Source of the DNA: Myrica gale
Taxonomy: Eukaryota; Streptophyta; Magnoliopsida; Fagales; Myricaceae
Length of the DNA stretch: 64,000 bases
NCBI GenBank assembly: GCA_963930655.1
Contig: OZ005617.1
Location: 8,558,501 to 8,622,500, forward strand
Direction: 5' to 3'
Shown: positions 35,307 to 47,999 of the stretch, one piece after another
Layout: each line of letters opens with the position of its first letter
Numbering within the stretch: the first letter of the stretch is position 1
The notes under the pieces: model-generated
What the model saw: only the letters and a program-made list of their open reading frames with translations
Told to the model about the DNA's origin: nothing
Databases searched by the model: none
Translations under genes and position numbers: made by a program

Positions 35307-38300
35307 AAGTCACCCTCTTTAAAACACCTTGCCCGCAAGGTGTGGAAAATCAGCTTGTAGTTTATACAAGTGTTCCCAGGTAGCATCATCAACACTTTGC
35401 CCGTGCCACTTCACCAAAACCTCTGTAACAGCACGGTTTTGAAATTTCACCATCCTTCTCTCCAATACCCTCTCGGGTTCAGGCCTTATCACCCCAGAAC
35501 CATCAACTGGTGGCAAAACAGAAAGAGGTACAATACGCTGCCCCAAATGGAGCTTCAACTGAGAAACATGAAATACTGGGTGTATCAGAGAAGCGGGAGG
35601 CAGATCCAGCCGATAAGCAACAGCCCCCACACGCTCCAAAACAAGAAAATGTCCATAATAGCGTGGAGAAAGTTTCAGATTATGGCGATGTCGAATGGAG
35701 CTCTGCCGATAAGGTTGTAGACGGAGGTAAACCAAGTTTCCAACTTTAAATTCTAGCTCTGTCCTCTTCAGATCTGCATATTTTTTCATGCGATTCTTGG
35801 CTTTCTGCAGGTTCTCCTTCAATAACCCCAAAAGTTGGTCTCTTGAACGTAACTCCTCGTCCACAGCAGCTACAGAAGTGGTGCCTGGCTCATAGGTAAG
35901 GAGCCGGGGAGGTAAGTGACCATATATTGCCTCAAAAGGGGTAATCTTGGTGGAAAAATGCATATTAGTATTATAATGCCATTCTGCTAATGATAGCCAC
36001 TGGACCCAGTTTCCAGGCTTATTTCCCACCATGCATCTAAGGTAACCTTCAAGGCACTTGTTGACTGCTTCGGTTTGCCCATCAGTTTGTGGGTGATAAG
36101 CAGTACTATAGTGTAATTGCACACCTTGCATCAAAAATAGTTCTTTCCAGAAATTGCTAGTAAACACTGCATCCCTGTCCGACACAATGGTTGTTGGTAA
36201 ACCATGTAATTTAAATACATTTTGCATGAAAGCTTGTGCTACTGATTTGGCTGTATATGGGTGAGCTAGGGCCATAAAATGACTGTACTTTGTGAATCTG
36301 TCCACCACCACATATATCACACTATACCCTTTTGATAAAGGCAGCCCATCAATAAAATCCATGGAAATATTGGTCCATGGTTTTTCTGGAATCGGCAAAG
36401 GCTGTAATAAACCAGCAGGCCTTACATTTTCTAGCTTGTTCTGCTGACAAATAGAACACTGCTTAATATATTCCTTAAGCTCCTTCTTCATACCAACCCA
36501 ATAGAACTCCTTCTTAGCACGTTGGTAAGTTCTCTCATATCCAGCATGTCCTCCAGCAGGACTATCATGAACAAAGTGCAAAACCTTTTCCTTGAATGGT
36601 TGATCTGCCCCTATACAGATTCGTCCCTTGTATAGGAGTAATCCATTTCTCAAGGTATATGTATTTGGATCACAAGTTCCTGCTTGTAGCTGGTTTAAGA
36701 TTTCTTGAATCTGATTATCAGTATGATAAGTCAACTTCAAGTCTTCTAACCATGTAGCTACAGGAAAGGAAATCTCTTAAAATTCACCCTGCTGCAATTC
36801 TTCAAACTGTCTAGATAAGGCATCAGCAACCTTATTTTCCTTGCCATGTTTGTACTCCACAGTAAAGTCATAGCCCAATAACTTTGTTATCCACTTCTGT
36901 TGAAGGGGAGTGCCAACTTTTTGCTCCAATAGATGCTTAAGACTTTGCTGGTCAGTCTTAACCTTGAAAGTCTGCCCAATCAAATAGGGTCTCCACTTCC
37001 GAATGGCTGACACTAGGGCTAACAATTTCTTCTCATAAGTTGACATGGCCAACATCTTCCCTTTCAATGCTTTACTGAAATAAGCTATAGGTTGTCCCCC
37101 TTGCATCAATACTGCCCCAATTCCCAACCCCGAAGCATCACATTCTATGACAAAATTCTGAGTGAAATTAGGTAGAGCCAAAACAGGTGGAGTAGTCACT
37201 GCAACCTTGAGCCTATGGAAGGCTTCTGTAGCTAAATCATTCCATTTAAACCCATTTTTCTTTAACAAGGCAGTCAATGGGGCTACAATGGAGCCATAAC
37301 CTTTTATGAACTTCCTATAATACCCGGTAAGCCCAAGAAATCCTCTTAAAGCTCTAATGGACTTTGGCATAGGCCAATCAACCATTGCTTGTAGCTTCTT
37401 AGGATCTGCCCTCACTCCTTGATCCGAAATCACATGCCCCAAATACTCCACTTCTCCACAAGCAAATTGACATTTAGACATTTTAGCAAAGAGTTGGTGC
37501 TGCTCCAACAACTTTAAAGTCAACTCTAAATGGAGTAAATGACTTTCCAGATTAGAACTGTACACTAAAATGTCATCAAAGAAAACCAATACAAATTTTC
37601 GCAAGTAAGGCCTGAATACTTCATTCATTAAGCCCTAAAAAGTTGAAGGTGCATTGGTAAGCCCAAAAGGCATGACCAAAAATTCGTAATGACCCTCATG
37701 TGTCCTAAAAGCAGTTTTAGGAACATCTTCTTGCCTCACCCTGATCTGATGATAACCTGAACGCAAATCCAGCTTGGAAAACACTTTTGCCCCAAACAAT
37801 TCATCCAATAACTCATCAATCACTGGAATTGGAAATTTGTCCTTAACCGTCACATGGTTTAAGGCCCTATAGTCAACACACATACGCCAACTGCCATCTG
37901 CTTTTCTTACCAACAAAACAGGTGAAGAAAATGGACTTTGAGAAGGTCTGATCACCCTATTCTCCAATAACTCCTTCACAATCTTCTCAATTTCATCTTG
38001 AGACCTCACTGGCTCACTGGTTCTGCCCCTTCCTTCAAAGGAATAGCATGATCTTGAGACCTCTCAGGAGGTAACCCTTGAGGTGCAACAAATATTCCTT
38101 TAAACTTCTGCAACAAGTTCTTCACAGCCTCGGGTTGAAACTGTGCTTCCTCACCATTGACACTAGTTCCAACTAATTGTAATACCAATCCTCTTTTCTC
38201 CCCCTTAGGTCTTTTGAACTGTACAGTTTCTTGTAAAAACGCAGTAGAAATAAGTCCTTTCAATAGGACCTTTTGCTGTCCACTCATAAACTGCATAGTT

Positions 38301-39697
38301 AAGTCATTAAAATTCCATAAGATTGGACCTAAGGTTTTCAACCAATGAATCCCAAGGACCATATCACACCCTCCAAGTACCAATACAAATGCTTCAATTC
38401 CAAAAGCATTTCCTTGAAGATTAAGCTTCACATTAGGACACTTTCCCTCACTCTTAACCCGATCCCCATTAGCTACAGTTACTGCCAATCTCTGCAATAC
38501 ATCAACCTGTAATTGAGCGCTCTCCACAATTTCAGGATCAATAAAATTGTGAGTACTTCCACTATCAATCAACACTACCAGCTCATGATTATTAATTCTT
38601 CCCTTAAGTCTCATAGTTCTTAATGTAACAGAACCATTGATAGCATGTAGAGAAATTTCAGGATCTACATTTTCTCTTTCTGTCACATGTTCGAATTCAT
38701 AAGCTATGTGTTGCTCCTTCCTTTCTTCATCCACTATTGCCTGGCACTCTTCCTCATCACCATCTATGAGAAATAATTTCAAATTAGGACACCGATGAGT
38801 AGGATTCCACTTAGAATCACAATTATAGCAAAGTCTTTTATCTTTTCTCTCCTTCATTTGAGCTGGAGAAATTTTTTGTACTTGGATGCTAGACTTAGGT
38901 TGACCATTCTGTTGGTGTCCCGTGGACATTACAGCACTTGATGTAGACTTATTTCCCCTCCGATTGACTAAATTCAACTCCTCCTGCATTCTAGCCAAAC
39001 CATATGCCATATGAATGTTAACAGGACTCAGCATCCTTACTGGAATTCGTATTTCATCCCTTAGCCCACTAAGGAAGCAACTTAGTTTATAGGTATCATC
39101 CAAACCTCTTAAACGATTAGCTAAAGCCTCAAATTGAGTTTTATAGGCTTCAACTGTAGTAAATTACCTCAGCTTAGTTAAACTTTCCATTGGATCATCA
39201 TACACATGAGATCCAAACCGAATTATTAATGCCTTAGTGAAGGCATCCCAGCTAGTAATTGATCCTGATTGCTCAATCTCCTGAAACCAAATCAAAGCCT
39301 TTCCTTCCATATGAAATGATGCTACTAAGACTTTTTGATGTACTTGTGTTTGATGAAAACTAAAGAATTGATTGGCACGGTAAAGCCAACCTGATGGATC
39401 TTCTCCATTGAATCTTGGAAAGTCAATTTTTACTGACCTTAGCTGAATTCCTCCCAACTCTTCCTTACGATTGTTCATAACTCCCGTTTGCAGATCGCGA
39501 TTTTGTTCTGACCTTAGAGATTTCAACTCTACTGTCAAGTGACCTAGCTGCTCCAAAATGTTCTCCAATACACGCTGCTGAGTCTCCTGGATTTGCTGCT
39601 GCGACTCCTGTTGTTGCTTGATCTGAGCGATGGAATCATTCAGAAATGCAAAACGTGTTCCTTCTGCCATAGTAGGATCTACGCCTCTGATACCAAT

Positions 39698-40125
39698 TGT
39701 AACAAATTGCTTGAATTTGTATGTAGAAATTGTATTTCCTGGATGTAATTACAATGAATTCAATTACATTCCAAGATTATGGAAATTGAAAGCTAGAACT
39801 GGCTATTTCGAGGTAGCTCCCTCCGATTGACTTCTAATCGATAAGTTCTTTCTTAGCCCTTGCATATTTCTCTCCTCCTTATTATATGGGCTTACTGGGC
39901 TGACTAACCAGACAAGGCCCAGGGCCTAAACAATTGGCCCATTATACAAACAAAACAACCGAACTAAAACACAAGTGAAACGCGTGTCTTCTAAAGTAAA
40001 ACGCATATATGTCTTCTCGAATATACTTCCACCTTCCTCAGCTCTCTTCTCAACTCTTCTCAGCCTTCCCAACCCTTCTCGCCGTCCATCAGCACTCCAG
40101 CGTCTACCAACGTCCATCTGTAACA
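39698..40125 (-). repeat. 5' LTR of the chromovirus
   Basis: Same length as its partner and almost identical, next to the primer binding site on its left. Confidence 0.9.
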
Positions 40126-40415
40126 GATTGCCATATCATGTTGCTCCTCATTTTCAAGGGTATGCGACCCTGTAAAGGTAAATCAGCAAAATAATGGGAT
40201 CAAGAGATCTTTGCAAAATTTGGGACCTATACTGTCTCCTCCTCAAACTTGTATTCTATGTATAGGCAGTCTCTCTGTTGTTTTTGTTTCTGGTATATCG
40301 TCTGTGCCGGCGTTGACCATTCTCTCATTGGTAACCAAATCGCTGCCCAAAAATAAAATGGAAGAGAGAAAAATAGAGAGTTGAAGGGTATGTCAAGCCT
40401 TCTATAATGCTAATT

Positions 40416-40640
40416 TTAGTACACATTTCTGCGGTGGATGAACTCAAGCTTTGATTCGGGAACCTGAAAATCTGTACACCGGTGTCTTCCTTGTACATCA
40501 CTTACCACAAACTCAGGTGATGTATGTCTATTTCCCAAGGACAAACGTTTAAGAATGTCCTGTTTCAGATTGTTCAACTCTGTAGAAGTCTGGTTTTCCA
40601 CTCCGGAAAGAGGAATGTCAAAGACATGCTGTAACGTAGG
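40416..40640 (-). CDS. Unrecognised minus-strand coding-like segment
   Basis: A minus-strand frame reads HVFDIPLSGVENQTSTELNN, LKQDILKRLSLGNRHTSPEF, VVSDVQGRHRCTDFQVPESK and LEFIHRRNVY then a stop. The composition looks like a real last exon, with a possible acceptor (TTACAG) just upstream. No family is recognised and no upstream exon was found. It lies between the chromovirus and the MITE at 41053. The 40130-40415 stretch before it is unique-looking DNA without a gene and may hold 3' flank of the Vma12-like gene. Confidence 0.3.
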   Translation of the reverse strand, partial: PTLQHVFDIPLSGVENQTSTELNNLKQDILKRLSLGNRHTSPEFVVSDVQGRHRCTDFQVPESKLEFIHRRNVY

Positions 40641-41052
40641 GGCTGCTCATACCCGAGGTGGAGGATTGACGCGGCTGCTGTGTATTTGTCTTCCGGTGGG
40701 CTACACCAAAGTAATCTTGTCCTTTGGTGAGGAAAATTTTGGTTGATATTTCGTTTTGTCTGTTTCCCCTTACATTGGGAAGATCCAAGCAGTGAACATG
40801 GAAGTTTTCTTCGCCATGAAATGCGTATGGAAGTAAAAGAATTCCGAAAAAGAAAAATACAATGCAGAGGAATGGGATGAATTGTGGCCTCGAAAAAGGT
40901 ACGGTACGGTACTAAGATTGGATCCATGAATTTATTTGAGGGTGGGGAAAAGTTCATTGGAATTCCCGAACCGGAAAATTTCAGAAATTCCTATTCTGGA
41001 TATATATTTTTTTAAAAAAAGTTTTGAGTATTGATAATGAGACAAGAACTTA

Positions 41053-41451
41053 GGTGATGTTCGGTTTCATAAAAAAACGAGGATTCGAATCCTCTTTCAC
41101 TTATGTTCGGCGAAAAACCAAAGAAAAGGAGAATTCTTCTCCCTCGTGTCCCACCCCTGCAGTCCCTCGTGTCCCCACCCCTGCAGTCCCTGCCCCCCTT
41201 GTCTCCCGCGGCTTTAATTGTCATTTTGTCTTTTACTGATTTTTTATTTTTTTAAAAAAAATATCTTTTAAATATTATATTTTTAATAAATAAATAAATA
41301 AATTTAAAATATAAAACAAACAACTTTAAACATCATCATTACTTTTTTACACCTCAACAATTTTTACACAAACACCAATACAACTTTATCATCACTTAAA
41401 AATTCACAAAATTTTCCAAATCCTACAAAAACCTTCAAAACGAACATCACC
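41053..41451. mobile_element. Harbinger-like MITE (GGTGATGTTCGG)
   Basis: The ends GGTGATGTTCGGTTT and AAAACGAACATCACC are flanked by TTA on both sides (41050-41052, 41452-41454), the usual PIF/Harbinger target. The centre has a duplicated GTCCC(A)CCCCTGCAG unit. Same family as 30956-31494. Confidence 0.8.
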
Positions 41452-42478
41452 TTAGTATGACAAACAATTTATTTGTTGTTGATAGAAATTATTTACATGC
41501 TTTTTGGATAGAATATTTATTTTAATATTGTTATTTTACATAAGAAAAATTAAATAATGTTGTATCAAATGGCTAATTTATGATGGATAGAACAAGGGTT
41601 GAGTACCGGTGATGTAGGTGCTGGTTCCGAGCGCCAGTGCCGGACGATTGAAATGAGCAGCCCTATATAGTACACACTCATAACGAAGGAAATCTAATTC
41701 ATAAGTCCAATTTGACCCCAAAAAAAATCATCAAATCCATGCCTAAAAATTGTGTTCAGCCCATATATAATTTAGTCGAAGAGGCCCCAGTAATTTATTG
41801 GTGAGAAATCCTTAGAATAACATATTCCAGATTTCCACTTTCATAGGGGGTGTGAATTTAATTCTTATATTCGCTTTTTGGAGCGAAGTAGCAACCGGTT
41901 CATTATCCTCCCTCGTCACCTCGTAACACAAATACCAACTTTGCAACACATGTAAGAGGCCTCAAGAATCATAATGCCTATAATTTCTTCTATAACGTCA
42001 CTATTTTCTGTCTGCCTTCTCCCAAATTTCAACCAAAATAACCGGAGCAATCTTCTTTTTACCCTACGACCACTTCATTAGAAATCAAACCTTCCTAAAT
42101 TATCTTCTCCCCTTCCAACTTTTTCTTAGTCCCCTCATTCTTTGAAATAAGGAAAAATTTTGTTTTGCCAAATCATCTAAAAATCTTAGGGTGTGTTTGA
42201 GAGTTGTTTTTAAGTGAGTTTTTCATGTTTTAAATCTCGGAAACACCCTTTCAAAGCCAAACAAATAATTTTGGCCCCTACGGAGAGATATGGCCTATGA
42301 AATTTTTTGCCCGGCCCAACCACTTAATCATTTCTATTAATAGAAATTCTCATTTCATCCGGCCCTACCGCTTCATCGTTTCCAACCTAACTGTTCCGGC
42401 CCTACCACCGCATTTCTTCCGGCCCTTCTCCATCCTCTTCCCAGTCAGTGAGCCCGAAACTCTCCTGCCTCCTCCACG

Positions 42479-42727
42479 GTGAATGAACCCTCAATTGCTC
42501 CTGCCTCCTGCACCGTCACCGAATTTCTGATTTTTCGGAGGCCGTGTGGGAAATGGGAAACATATGAGGAGGCTGCGAGGGCTTACGATAAGGCCGCCAT
42601 TGAGTTCCGGGGGGCCAGAGCCAAAGTCAACTTCCCATTGTCAGACTATTCGGAAACAGAGCAAAGCGCAGTGCATGAAGGTCACGAGTCTAAGCCTAAT
42701 GTAGTGACCGAGTCGACAAGGATGTAG
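42479..42727 (+). pseudogene. AP2/ERF domain fragment captured in a transposon
   Basis: The frame includes [20 protein letters not shown] then [19 protein letters not shown] and ends 28 residues later. [23 protein letters not shown] is the C-terminal half of the AP2/ERF DNA-binding domain of ethylene-response factors. The start of the domain (YRGVRQR) is missing, the tryptophan of PWGKW is cysteine, and the ~20 residues that should lie between GKW and ETYEEAA are gone, so it cannot fold as a DNA-binding domain. A CCGGCCC-rich leader at 42310-42430 precedes it. Confidence 0.85.
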
Positions 42728-42731
42728 AAGG

Positions 42732-42886
42732 TCATTCATTTGTCGCGCCCGGCCCGCGCGCGAGCCAGGCGTTCGACAAATGAATGATATAAATCATTCA
42801 TTTGTCGCGCACGGCCCGTGCGCAACCCGCATGCGCGACAAATTAATGATGTAAATCATTCAAGGCCAAGTGGCCTTGAATGATTT
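42732..42886. repeat. Three consecutive perfect or near-perfect hairpins
   Basis: Hairpin 1: stem TCATTCATTTGTCG (42732-42745) with 42774-42787. Hairpin 2: stem TCATTCATTTGTCGCGC (42794-42810) with 42833-42849, one mismatch. Hairpin 3: stem AAATCATTCAAGGCCA (42853-42868) with 42871-42886, perfect, 2-base loop. GCGCGACAAATGAA recurs at 43021-43034, suggesting a nested inverted-repeat element spanning 42732-43034. Confidence 0.9.
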
Positions 42887-44112
42887 ATATTAAATTAAAT
42901 AATATTATTTTTTTATTTATAATAGATTTTTTTATTTATATTAAATTAAATAATATTATTTTTTATTTATAATAGTTTTTTATTTATAATTATTTATATT
43001 AAATTAAATAATATCATTTATGCGCGACAAATGAAAACAGATTAGGGTACGTATAATAGCTGAAATGTGTTTATATGTATGTATGATATATAGGTGGCAA
43101 AGGAAAAAACATTAACGATATATTTTTTTTTTTATTATATAATAATATTTTTTTATTGTATTGATAAATTAACAATTAAACATAGATTAACCTTACAGGC
43201 CAAGTGTTAATAGTTTTCATTTGAATTTTTTCAGACTTTCCAAACTACGGTATTCACAAACTCCCACAATAAAAAACACTTCTCAAAATCACTTCCCAAA
43301 TTAATTTCAACCCTATATATCTACTTGCACCAACTCCGATAAAAATCAATCTCAAACATGTTTTGAAATAGAAATAAAAAAGTAACTTAAAAACAACTAT
43401 CAAACACAGCCTTAGCTTTTACTCTTCGTCACTTCATTAGTCAAAGGCTGAATCAAACTTCTCAAGCTACTTTTCCTGGCCTTTCAACTTTTTCTCCATT
43501 CTTCTTATTTCTTTAAATAATGGAAACTTTCACTTTTTGCTCTTAAAATATGAAATCAATGTCACTTTGGACGTAGAATCTATTGAATTTTTCGTATTAA
43601 ACTTTTAAATTATCAATATTGCACCTCAAATAAGATCAAAACGGGCAGTATTAGCTCGGCAGCTTTCATGATTTCCAATAACTACTGAAGTCATTAATCC
43701 AAATTAAAAAAACATGTATGTAGCTCCTCTCCAGTTGTTGCCCATTGAAGTGAAGAGACATTGTATCCGTTTAAAAGGGTGCTAACAAGATAAGACTGAA
43801 AAAACAATAACTGGACTGACGCGACCCGCAACGCTTCTGTAAAACACCAGACAAATAATTGGAAAGAGCATGGAGGCAGAAATAAAGACATGCACCACAA
43901 TAAATACCCACCACTACCTTGAATACGATCCACAAAATCATGGCAAATTTAATAAGCCCTAAGAAATTATTTACACTTAAAAGAATTTGAATTTGAAATC
44001 TTAGGAAAAATACACTCCTGAACTCTAAGTCTTGACCACCCAAACCAACCTATTGGAGTTGTTAAATAGTTATTTTCATTTTCAGCCAAAACTTGACTTT
44101 GTGCCTTTAAGT

Positions 44113-44574
44113 AGGGCTGCAGGACCGGAAATTCGGTCCGATTTTTAGACCAGAATGTGGTCGGACCGGATTTTCGGTCCTACTAATATAGAGGATCGAA
44201 CCGGACCACTTATAAGTGGTGCGGTCCGTTCCGATCTGTTAGAAAGCAATCCGGTCTGGACCACTTAAATTTAAAAAATATTTAAAAAAAAAATTCATGC
44301 CTCTGCAGTGCGAAGAGGCAGCAGGCTCTGCGCAGAGTACCTTCTGCGCACTGCAGTTCTGCACAGGCTCTGCGCAGGAGCTAGGCACCTTATATACGTT
44401 TATTTTTTTAAAAAAAAAATATGAAATGCGGTCTGGACCGGTTGCTAAAAATCTTAGACCGGACCGGACCGCATTAATCCGGTCCAAATCGGACCGTATT
44501 CATCTGATAAAAACCACAAAATCGATCCGATTTGTGGTCGGTCTAGTCTGCGGTTCGATTTTGCTCAACCCTAC
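44113..44574. mobile_element. hAT MITE with GGTCCGG-rich arms
   Basis: The ends AGGGCTGCAGGACC and (reversed) GTAGGGTTGAGC are flanked by CTTTAAGT (44105-44112) and CTATAAGT (44575-44582), a 7/8 match. The arms are full of CGGTCCGGACC-type words and pair with each other. A GC-rich island with repeated CTCTGCGCAG and CACTGCAG words lies at 44298-44390. Non-coding. Confidence 0.75.
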
Positions 44575-44582
44575 CTATAAGT

Positions 44583-46075
44583 AAGATAGGAATTATAGTT
44601 TTGACGCGGAAAGTAAATTTTTTTCTTATTTTAATGGAGGTCGAGGATGGAGGAGATGATCTAATTGGTGTTAATGGGTCCAAAACAATCACCTCCTCAT
44701 GCTTCCTTGTATAAACGGAGAAAAGACCAGAGAGGATCCACGTACCAGATCAGACAAAGTAAGGATTTAATTTGGATCAGTAGTTTGAGACAATCATGTG
44801 ATTTGACATTTAAGTTTTTTTATATCTCACGGATAATATCTTTACGGAGGATTAATTTTTCATAAATATTATAAAATCGCCAGCGTAATATAAAATTGCA
44901 AAAGGATTCAATCAATAATCAGGCAAGCTCGAAATCTGTTCTTTTCTTTATAAATTTTGAAATTGATTTGTGGTATTATATTAGATTAGGATCTTTGTGC
45001 AGTGTAATTCGAAAAAAAAAATAGACACAGTTATGCAATTCAGACAGAAATAAACACAATAGGTGTATCATATCGTAGTACTCATATTGTCTAGAACTTA
45101 ACATGGGTAGCATTATATGGTGTAGGATCCACTGCTATAACTATCTCTATCTAAATTGCACATTGCAATTCGGGCTAGAAATTGTAGAGAATCTTCATTC
45201 GATTATATTAATATTGATATTGATCCATCACTTAATATGTAAGACGGTAAGATTTAAACTAGTGTTTGATTGCCAAAACATTAACATTCAAAATTTTAGA
45301 CCTAATTAAAAAAATTACAAAATAATTTCTTTTTTCCATCAAATTATTCATTTTTATTATAATATCGATTCAAATTTTCTCTCTTTTCACTTTTTTACCA
45401 ACTTCCATAAACTATCTTCACTTTTTCACCAATTAAATTGAAGATCTATTGCAAAGTTAATGCCCAATCTTAAAAGAGAAACTCAAGCAATTTTAAAATA
45501 GATTGCTTTTAATGAGCAATCTATAAAGAGAAAGTCATGATCCATCGCAAAGTTAATGTGAAGTAATAAAAAAAAGTCATGTAGCATAATTTTAATGGTC
45601 AAATCAAAATATGATGTACAAAGTATAAACATATTATAGTTTCAAGTGTAATATCTCAGGTTTGATAGTTTAGTGTAATTATATAACAGGTTCTACTGGT
45701 TCGAGTTGTGACAAACTAATGTCTGTGGTTTAAATTGCGAGAAAATGGTCGATAAGTTGATCGACATGTAACAAATTAGTCTTTTGTCCATTAACGAACA
45801 CATTCAGAAAAAAAAAAAATCTCACTAACAAACGCCAATGAGAATGTGCCACATGTACATACCAATAAAGAAAGAAAATAAAATAAAAATATACACAAAA
45901 TTAGTATAGGCATATAAATTTAAAACAATTTTTAAAAGTACATCATCGCTGATAAGAATGTGCCACGAAATAATTACAAACAAATATTAAAATCGAGATA
46001 AATTGAAAAAATATAGGAATAACAATATAAAAAGAAAATATATATATATATAAAGTATAGGAAATGTTAAAATTT
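44583..46075. other. No gene recognised
   Basis: AT-rich sequence without supported frames. Around 45640-45800 a TTTAGTGTAATTATATAACAGG-type stretch resembles a single MULE end, but no partner was found. A (TA)n run lies near 46040. Confidence 0.4.
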
Positions 46076-46526
46076 AGGAGTAATGTACGCTCCTTAATTA
46101 TAATCTAAAATCAATCTCGATCCTCTAAGTTTTAAAACAACGATTTGTGCCCCTTACGTTTTAAATATGATCAATCATCGTCTTCTATTTGATTTGGCCG
46201 TAAGTTAAACATAAACATATGTAAAATGATCGAAATGCCCTTCAAGATAAAATTTTAAAATAATAAAAAATTCAAGAATAAATAGATTGCTAAAGAGTTT
46301 CAATATTTTTATTTAAAAACATTAATTTTTTTAATGATTTTTTATAGTAATTTTGTCCTGGAGGAACATTTCATTCATTTTGCATATGATTTAACGGTCA
46401 TTTCAAACGGAGGACAAAAATTGATCATGTTCAAAACATGTGGGGTGCAAATCTCCGTTTTCAAAACTTAGAGGGGCGAGATTGATTTTGGCCTATAATT
46501 AAGGGGTGCAATGTGACATTACCCCT
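46076..46526. mobile_element. MULE-type MITE
   Basis: The left end AGGAGTAATGTACGCTCCTT and the reversed right end AGGGGTAATGTCACATTGCA pair on through TAATTATA, AAAATCAATCTCG and AAAATGATCGAAATGCCC-type blocks for about 180 bp. The centre is AT-rich. Confidence 0.75.
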
Positions 46527-47880
46527 CAAATTTATATATCAATAACTCATCTTAATTAGGGGAAAAAATAAATCTAAAGAAATAAACTTAATATACAAGA
46601 TAGAAAAAAAAAAATCAATCTCAAAATTAAAAAAAAATACTACGCTAGGGAATTTACAAAAACAATTATTATTAGATAATGTACTTGGAGTTCAAATGAC
46701 AACAAAAATGGGTCTTCGGCAACACAAAGAAAAAAACTAAATCTAAAACTAGAAATTTTGAGGATGACTGAATGAATTTTGCCCATAAATATGGGGCGTA
46801 CTTATATGTTTCAACCATTTTGGAGCTCTCAATTCTCTCCATCCTCTTTGGAGCTCTCAATTCTCTCTCTATTTTTATTTGCAAGAGCATACGTTATTTT
46901 CTCATTCTATTTTTACGCAATTTTGGAAGTAATTAAGTTTGACTATTTACATAGTTGAGAACGACAAGTCTGTGAATCATGTAATAGGAAAAAGTATGAG
47001 CTTTAAGTTGTTCTCATATTGTGCCTGTTTGATTTTTTAAAAAAATTTGATTATGATTTTGAATTAAATTTGTAAAAGTAGCAAATAATTTCTATTTCAA
47101 AGCGAATTATTTCAAAAACGAATTAGGTAAGCGGAGTATAGTTTTACTATTTTCTTTGAAAGTTGGCAAATCATGGTAAAATATAATTTTAATTTGTTAT
47201 ATTACTACGTCATAATTATCAATATTATTTTACGTGAAAATAAAGTTACTATTAATTTCAAAATTAGTTTATCAAACGTTATCGTCTTTTTTGTACGCAA
47301 ATGTAGAACTTTAAATGCATATTGGTACGTGGATTATCAATCTCGGTTATTTTGTTATGTATCAATTTATATTTATTATTCTTAATTCTCAGAATATACA
47401 TAATTGCTAATGTTTTCTACGAATCTGCTTTCTGCTGAATTTAATTAATTACTACATCTGTTATTGGAATTTATCTAGTTATTGCTTATTATATTACTTT
47501 TAAAATCCTGAGGTGCTGTTAGTGTTAGGACTGTATTATTGATACCAATTTATTGATTTTAAGTGCACCCATTATGAGAACAAAGTGAATTTTCCTTACT
47601 GCATGGTGTTCTTTGCTAGGTTTATTAGGGCAAACTCTAGTTTCAGTTGACTTATTAGTTCGATTGACCGTTGATTAACTCTTGCCAAACCCTGTGATCA
47701 CAAGGGTAAATGAGGCTTCTGTTAATGCTACAGGAGATTTTTATAATATTATTAAAGTTATTTTATTTATTAAAAATTTCTAACCATGAAAAATCATATT
47801 TTTATTCATTTATTTATATTCTCTATATATTTATTATGTTGTTGATCTCATTCCATTAATAATTTCTTACTTTTATAAGA
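46527..47880. other. No gene recognised
   Basis: AT-rich, no supported coding frame, no clear terminal repeat. A short TGGAGCTCTCAATTCTCTC doublet lies at 46820-46870. Confidence 0.4.
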
Positions 47881-47886
47881 TTTTAA

Positions 47887-47952
47887 ATGAAAATAAATTA
47901 TTGGAGACTAAAAATTTAAATGAAAATAAATTATTGGAGACTAAAAATTTAA
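47887..47952. repeat. Perfect 33-bp direct tandem duplication
   Basis: Two identical copies of a unit beginning ATGAAAATAAATTATTGGAG, adjacent. Probably a replication-slippage duplication near the edge of the CACTA element. Confidence 0.9.
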
Positions 47953-47999
47953 AAAATTATTCGATAAAAAAATTTAAAAATTGAGGATATCGCGGAAAG

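Larger units (their letters stand above)
34879..40125 (-). mobile_element. Young Ty3/gypsy chromovirus, nearly whole
   Basis: The two 428-bp LTRs (34879-35306 and 39698-40125) differ at only two positions by eye, and are flanked by GATTG at 34874-34878 and 40126-40130. Minus-strand parts: primer binding site next to the right LTR (TGGTATCAGAGGCG), gag (about 38.8-39.7 kb, with a CYNC..KWNPTHRC knuckle), aspartic protease (about 38.5 kb, VLIDSGSTHNF), reverse transcriptase and RNase H (about 36.9-38.0 kb), integrase (about 35.7-36.6 kb), a C-terminal chromodomain-like segment (LVKWHGQSVDDATWE, about 35.4 kb), and a purine tract beside the left LTR. Size and short LTRs fit the Reina-like group. 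It looks nearly whole but has about four breaks. The insertion is recent, probably well under a million years old. Confidence 0.92.
42189..43411. mobile_element. Harbinger-like element (GGGTGTGTTTGAG) carrying host sequence
   Basis: The left end GGGTGTGTTTGAGAGTTGTT and the reversed right end GGCTGTGTTTGATAGTTGTT pair for about 28 bp, with TTA on both sides (42186-42188, 43412-43414). At 1.2 kb it is long for a MITE. It contains an AP2/ERF gene fragment and, beyond it, three GC-rich hairpins followed by TTTATATTAAATTAAATAATATT repeats. No transposase is visible. Confidence 0.75.

Noticed and set aside
40637-41669. Possible hAT element with GGGGCTGCTCAT and ATGAGCAGCCC ends
   Set aside because: The ends pair for only ~12 bp, the flanking 8-mers do not match, and the inner sequences are unrelated.
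42729-42890. CRISPR-like array
   Set aside because: The repeats are inverted hairpin arms, not direct repeats with unique spacers, and this is plant nuclear DNA.
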